From assembly GCA_027055005.1 (NCBI GenBank), contig JALUNR010000127.1, forward strand, positions 1 through 9,076: DNA of 9,076 nucleotides, in the 5' to 3' direction. Below are positions 5,886 to 9,076 of this stretch, in pieces (the first letter of the stretch is position 1; the number at the start of each line of letters is the position of its first letter). This DNA is from Campylobacterales bacterium (GTDB lineage Bacteria > Campylobacterota > Campylobacteria > Campylobacterales > QNZT01). The notes beneath the pieces were generated by a model that ran no database searches, was not told where the DNA came from, and saw nothing but the letters and a program-made list of their open reading frames with translations. The position numbers and the translations under genes are program-made.

Positions 5886-6411
5886 AAGAGGGAAAAAAGA
5901 CGAGACATTACTAAACGAGGATATTAGACTTCGTGAAGTAAGATGTATGGATGATAGTGGTGAACAGTATGGGATTATATCTAGTAATGAAGCTTTAGAT
6001 ATAGCTAGAAGCAAGGGGCTGGACTTAGTTTTGATAGCACCAAATGCAAATCCACCTGTTGTTAAGATAATGGACTATGGAAAGTTTAAATATCAGCAAG
6101 AGAAAAAGAAAAAAGAAGCAAAAAAGAAACAAAAAAAGATAGAAGTAAAAGAGATAAAACTATCTGTAAAAATAGCTGAAAATGATATAAACTACAAAGT
6201 AAAACATGCAAGAGAGTTTTTACAAGCTGGTAAACATGTAAAATTTAGAGTTTTTTTAAGAGGTCGGGAAATGGCAAATCCAAATGCTGGGAAAGAAGTA
6301 TTAAACAGAGTTTGGCCTATGGTTGAAGATATTGCAACTAAAGAAAATGAACCTAAATTTGAAGGACGATATGTAAATATGTATGTAGTTCCTAAAAAGG
6401 ATACCAAGTAA
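5878..6411 (+). CDS. infC: translation initiation factor IF-3
   Basis: 177 aa. IF3 binds the 30S subunit, keeps it from joining 50S too early and checks start codon pairing. The N-terminal domain begins 'LLNEDIRLREVRC' and includes 'YGIISSNEALDIARSKGLDLVLIAP' type sequence up to 'VVKIMDYGKFKYQQEKKKKE' (about 62-81); a Lys-rich linker follows, then the C-terminal domain with 'EIKLSVKIAENDINYKVKHA' and 'VKFRVFLRGREM'. The start is most likely TTG 5878, overlapping the thrS TGA; IF3 genes often use a non-ATG start linked to autoregulation (E. coli uses ATT). Unlike in E. coli, rpmI and rplT do not follow, which to my memory is normal for this class. Confidence 0.96.
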   Translation: MNKRGKKDETLLNEDIRLREVRCMDDSGEQYGIISSNEALDIARSKGLDLVLIAPNANPPVVKIMDYGKFKYQQEKKKKEAKKKQKKIEVKEIKLSVKIAENDINYKVKHAREFLQAGKHVKFRVFLRGREMANPNAGKEVLNRVWPMVEDIATKENEPKFEGRYVNMYVVPKKDTK

Positions 6412-6425
6412 TAAAAGGTAATTTT

Positions 6426-7613
6426 ATGAAAGATGTTTTACTTATAGGAGCTGGTGGAGTAGGTAGGGTAGTCTTACATAAACTGATTCAAAATAGTGAT
6501 GTTTTTTCAAAGATAACCTTAGCTAGTAGAACTCTCTCAACTTGCAAAGAGTATCAAGAAGAGATAAAAAAGCGATACAAAAAAGATATAGATATCGCAC
6601 AAGTAGATGCTGATAATGTTGATGAGCTAGTAGAGCTTATAAACAAAACTAAACCTGACATAGTCTTAAACATAGCACTTCCATATCAAGACTTAACTAT
6701 TATGAAAGCTTGCCTAAAAACAAAAACTCACTACCTAGACACTGCAAATTATGAGCATCCAAATACTGCAAAATTTGAGTATAAAGAGCAGTGGGCTTAT
6801 AATGATAGATATAAAGAAGCAGGTATTATGGCACTTTTGGGAAGTGGTTTTGACCCTGGAGTTACAAATGTTTTTTGTGCATATCTACAAAAACACTACT
6901 TTGATGAGATACATACCATAGATATACTTGACTGTAATAGTGGAGATCACGGTTATCCTTTTGCTACAAACTTTAATCCAGAGATAAATTTAAGAGAAGT
7001 TAGTGCAAATGGTAGGTATTGGGAAAATGGAGAGTGGATTGAGACTCAACCAATGGAGATAAAGATGGTTTGGGATTATCCCGAGATTGGGAAAAAAGAT
7101 AGTTATCTACTTTATCATGAAGAGATGGAAAGCTTAGTAAAGCATATAAAAGGCTTAAAAAGGATAAGATTTTTTATGACATTTGGAGAGAGTTACCTAA
7201 CTCACATGAAATGCCTTGAAAATGTAGGAATGTTAGGTATTGAGCCAGTTGAACATGAAGGATGCAAAATAGTTCCTATCCAGTTTTTAAAAACCTTGCT
7301 TCCTGATCCAAAAACGTTAGGACCAAGAACAAAAGGAAAAACAAACATAGGAGTAGTAGCAAAAGGTATAAAAGATGGCAAAGAACTAATCTACTATCTT
7401 TACAATGTTTGTGATCACCAAGAAGCTTATAAAGAAACTTCATCTCAAGCAGTTAGCTATACCACAGGAGTTCCTGCCATGATAGGAGCTAAGATGATGT
7501 TAGAGGGTAAATGGCTAAAAGATGGAGTTTTCAATATGGAGCAGTTTGATCCTGATCCATTTATGGATGAGTTAAACAAGCAAGGTTTGCCTTGGAATTT
7601 GAAAAAATTATAA
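6426..7613 (+). CDS. carboxy(nor)spermidine dehydrogenase, saccharopine-dehydrogenase family
   Basis: 395 aa. The N-terminal Rossmann motif G8-A-G-G-V-G13 binds NAD(P)H; 'DIVLNIALPYQDLTIM', 'LGSGFDPGVTNVF', 'DCNSGDHGYPFATNFNPEINLREVS' type segments and the C-terminal 'SYTTGVPAMIGAKMM' match the enzyme of Campylobacter as I recall it. That enzyme condenses putrescine or diaminopropane with aspartate semialdehyde to give carboxyspermidine or carboxynorspermidine, later decarboxylated (NspC) to spermidine or norspermidine. Substrate preference cannot be read here, and NspC is not in the window. AAAAGG (6413-6418) precedes ATG 6426 by 7 nt; infC ends 14 nt upstream, so it is probably in the thrS-infC transcript. 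True saccharopine dehydrogenase is less likely given the close resemblance. Confidence 0.9.
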   Translation: MKDVLLIGAGGVGRVVLHKLIQNSDVFSKITLASRTLSTCKEYQEEIKKRYKKDIDIAQVDADNVDELVELINKTKPDIVLNIALPYQDLTIMKACLKTKTHYLDTANYEHPNTAKFEYKEQWAYNDRYKEAGIMALLGSGFDPGVTNVFCAYLQKHYFDEIHTIDILDCNSGDHGYPFATNFNPEINLREVSANGRYWENGEWIETQPMEIKMVWDYPEIGKKDSYLLYHEEMESLVKHIKGLKRIRFFMTFGESYLTHMKCLENVGMLGIEPVEHEGCKIVPIQFLKTLLPDPKTLGPRTKGKTNIGVVAKGIKDGKELIYYLYNVCDHQEAYKETSSQAVSYTTGVPAMIGAKMMLEGKWLKDGVFNMEQFDPDPFMDELNKQGLPWNLKKL

Positions 7614-7639
7614 TATAAAAAATTTGAAAGGGAAAGAAA

Positions 7640-7975
7640 ATGCAACAATTAGATATGAATTCACCAGAATTTTTAGAAGAAGTAGAAAAAACTGAAAAGT
7701 TTACAAAAGGGGTAGTAGAAAAGTTTGGATGGGCTTTTAATCCAAATGAAGAGGTAAACGAAGCTATAAATATGGGACTTGCTAGACATAAACTTCTGTA
7801 TGGAAAAAGATTTTGTCCATGCTTTATGGTTCTAGAAGAAAATGGAAAACATAAAAGTGCAGATAATCGTATTTGTCCATGTAAACCAGCCATAAAAGAG
7901 GAAATTCCAAATGATGGTGTATGTCACTGTGGAATCTTTTGTACTCCAGAGTATGCAAAAGAACATTCAAAGTAA
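7640..7975 (+). CDS. ferredoxin-thioredoxin reductase catalytic beta subunit
   Basis: 111 aa, close to the normal size. The three Cys pairs of the family are present in order: C59-P-C61, C79-P-C81 and C95-H-C97, four of which hold a 4Fe-4S cluster and two of which form the redox disulfide, passing electrons from ferredoxin to thioredoxin-type proteins in the cytoplasm. A seventh Cys, C101 ('CGIFC'), lies four residues after the CHC motif; spacing between the second and third pair is 13 residues, longer than the classic plant/cyanobacterial spacing as I recall it. Shine-Dalgarno AAAGGGA (7627-7633) precedes ATG 7640. No alpha (variable) subunit is encoded nearby, so it may work alone. The next gene starts directly after its TAA. 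Confidence 0.92.
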   Translation: MQQLDMNSPEFLEEVEKTEKFTKGVVEKFGWAFNPNEEVNEAINMGLARHKLLYGKRFCPCFMVLEENGKHKSADNRICPCKPAIKEEIPNDGVCHCGIFCTPEYAKEHSK

Positions 7976-8806
7976 TTGAGTAAAAAACCTATACTTATAA
8001 CCGGTGTATCAAGTGGCATCGGTTACTACTGCTTAAAAGAGCTCTCATATAACAAAGATTACCTAGTTTATGGAACTTGTAGAAAAGATGAAGATATAAA
8101 AAGACTTCAAAATGAAGGCTTAAATATCTTAAAACTTGACCTAACAAAATCAGAGTCAGTAAAAAAGTGTACAGATGAGTTTTTAAAAAAAAGTGATGGT
8201 AAAATCTTTGCCCTATTTAATAATGCAGGTTTTGGACAACCAGGAGCCTTAGAAGATATAAGCCGAGAAGTACTAAAAGAGCAGTTTGAAACAAATCTTT
8301 TTGGACTTCATGAACTAACAACTTTAGCTTTACCTATCATGAGAAAGCAAGGATATGGAAAAATCATAAATCACAGCTCAGTCCTCGGCATCATAAGTCT
8401 TAGGTTTCGTGGTGCATACAATGCTAGTAAATATGCTTTGGAGGGACTTAGTGATACTTTACGGTTAGAGCTTATGGGTACAAATATATCTGTATCTCTT
8501 ATTGAGAGTGGACCAATAAGAAGTGATTTTAGAAAAAATGCACTAAATAAGTTTTTAGAAAATATTGACCAAGAAAACTCCCCTTTTAAAGATGAATACA
8601 AACAAAAACTAAAAGCCTTGCAAAGTAGCAAAGATGTACCTTTTACTTTAGGAGAAAATGCAGTATATGAAGTTTTACAAAAGATACTAAGTTCTAAAAA
8701 TCCAAAAGCTAGATATAGAGTTACAAAAGTTACTACTATATTTTGGTTTTTTAAAAGAGTTTTATCTACTAGATTGTTGGATAAAGTTTTAAGAAAAGTT
8801 GAATAA
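7976..8806 (+). CDS. short-chain dehydrogenase/reductase (classical SDR)
   Basis: 276 aa. All classical SDR motifs are visible: cofactor-binding T9-G-V-S-S-G14-I-G16, N82-N-A-G85, and the catalytic set N107, S135, Y148 and K152 ('YNASK'). R36 after the second strand ('TCRKDED') suggests NADP(H) preference, though this is not certain. The C-terminal part (about 220-276) is extended and basic, ending in 'RLLDKVLRKVE', perhaps membrane-associated as in some lipid-acting SDRs. The substrate cannot be named. The start is TTG 7976, directly after the ftr TAA and in the same frame; no ATG lies before the cofactor motif and no clear Shine-Dalgarno is present, so translation is likely coupled to the upstream gene. 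Confidence 0.92.
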   Translation: MSKKPILITGVSSGIGYYCLKELSYNKDYLVYGTCRKDEDIKRLQNEGLNILKLDLTKSESVKKCTDEFLKKSDGKIFALFNNAGFGQPGALEDISREVLKEQFETNLFGLHELTTLALPIMRKQGYGKIINHSSVLGIISLRFRGAYNASKYALEGLSDTLRLELMGTNISVSLIESGPIRSDFRKNALNKFLENIDQENSPFKDEYKQKLKALQSSKDVPFTLGENAVYEVLQKILSSKNPKARYRVTKVTTIFWFFKRVLSTRLLDKVLRKVE

Positions 8807-8816
8807 GGAGAAAATC

Positions 8817-9076
8817 ATGATAAAAGTACACGGCATAAAAACTTGTGGATCAGTTAGAAAAGCGATAAAGTTTTTTAAAGATAAAGGTATAGAGATAGAG
8901 TTTGTAGATATAAGAAAAACTCCACTTCCTTGCGAAAAGATAAAAGAGTGGGCAACTAAAGAGGATATAAATATTCTTTTTAACAACAAAGGTACAAAGT
9001 ACAGACAATTAGGGCTTAAAGAGTTAAACTTAGATGATAGTGGAAAATTAGAGTGGCTTTGTCGTGAAAATATGCT
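8817..9076 (+). CDS. ArsC/Spx-family protein, 3' end missing
   Basis: The first 86 codons are visible; the family is usually about 115 aa. Translation begins MIKVHGIKTCGSVRKAIKFF: a thioredoxin-like fold with a single active-type Cys10 in C-x3-R-K, followed by 'VDIRKTPL' and 'FNNKGTKYRQLGL', typical of the Spx/YffB/arsenate-reductase-like group. A true arsenate reductase role is possible but many members are regulators or of unknown role; the Arg residues near the C-terminal end that would help decide lie beyond the window. Strong Shine-Dalgarno AAGGAG (8805-8810) overlaps the SDR stop, 6 nt before ATG 8817, so it belongs to the same operon. Confidence 0.88.
   Translation, partial: MIKVHGIKTCGSVRKAIKFFKDKGIEIEFVDIRKTPLPCEKIKEWATKEDINILFNNKGTKYRQLGLKELNLDDSGKLEWLCRENM

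Noticed and set aside
6097..6150. Lys-rich low-complexity stretch in infC as an unusual insertion
   Set aside because: It is the normal basic linker between the two IF3 domains.
6412..6425. Missing rpmI-rplT after infC as evidence of a deletion
   Set aside because: The spacing is tidy, with a good ribosome-binding site, and this gene order is, from memory, usual outside the E. coli-type arrangement.

Overview
The window is AT-rich bacterial DNA, densely packed, with epsilonproteobacterial (Campylobacterota) character, possibly Arcobacter-like. The evidence is the short-TGS ThrS, InfC placed directly after ThrS, a carboxyspermidine/carboxynorspermidine dehydrogenase whose sequence strongly resembles the Campylobacter enzyme as I remember it, and a ferredoxin-thioredoxin reductase catalytic subunit. 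The genus is inferred from recall and was not tested by search.

Left part (1-3597, + strand): five genes in one tight run. They are the 3' part of a c-type cytochrome with two CxxCH motifs and possible beta-propeller-like repeats, a secreted TlpA-like thioredoxin, a 73-aa DUF4266-type lipoprotein ending GGGCGCN, a DUF3570-type predicted outer-membrane protein, and a short ApbE-type FAD:protein FMN transferase. Gaps are 10 nt, then a 4-nt overlap, a 10-nt overlap and 0 nt. The DUF3570 protein carries three copies of DxxSGAS, which matches the flavin-attachment consensus of ApbE (Dxx[ST]GA[TS]), and the ApbE gene follows it directly. My main inference is that this is an extracytoplasmic redox module: heme protein, thiol redox partner, small Cys-containing lipoprotein, and an outer-membrane protein that may carry up to three covalent FMNs.

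Middle (3598-4039): a convergent small gene for a 77-aa Lys/Ala-rich basic protein (- strand), a 77-nt divergent promoter region containing a perfect 14-bp palindrome, a complete tRNA-Val(GAC) with encoded CCA, and a perfect 8-bp-stem hairpin between the tRNA and thrS.

Right part (4040-9076, + strand): thrS, infC, a saccharopine-dehydrogenase-family polyamine gene, ferredoxin-thioredoxin reductase beta subunit, a short-chain dehydrogenase, and the 5' part of an ArsC/Spx-family gene. Spacings run from a 4-nt overlap to 26 nt with no visible terminator, so tRNA-Val through the ArsC-like gene could be one transcript. thrS, infC and the SDR gene all appear to start at TTG. No mobile elements, CRISPR arrays or rRNA were seen, and no stretch over 300 bases lacks a gene.
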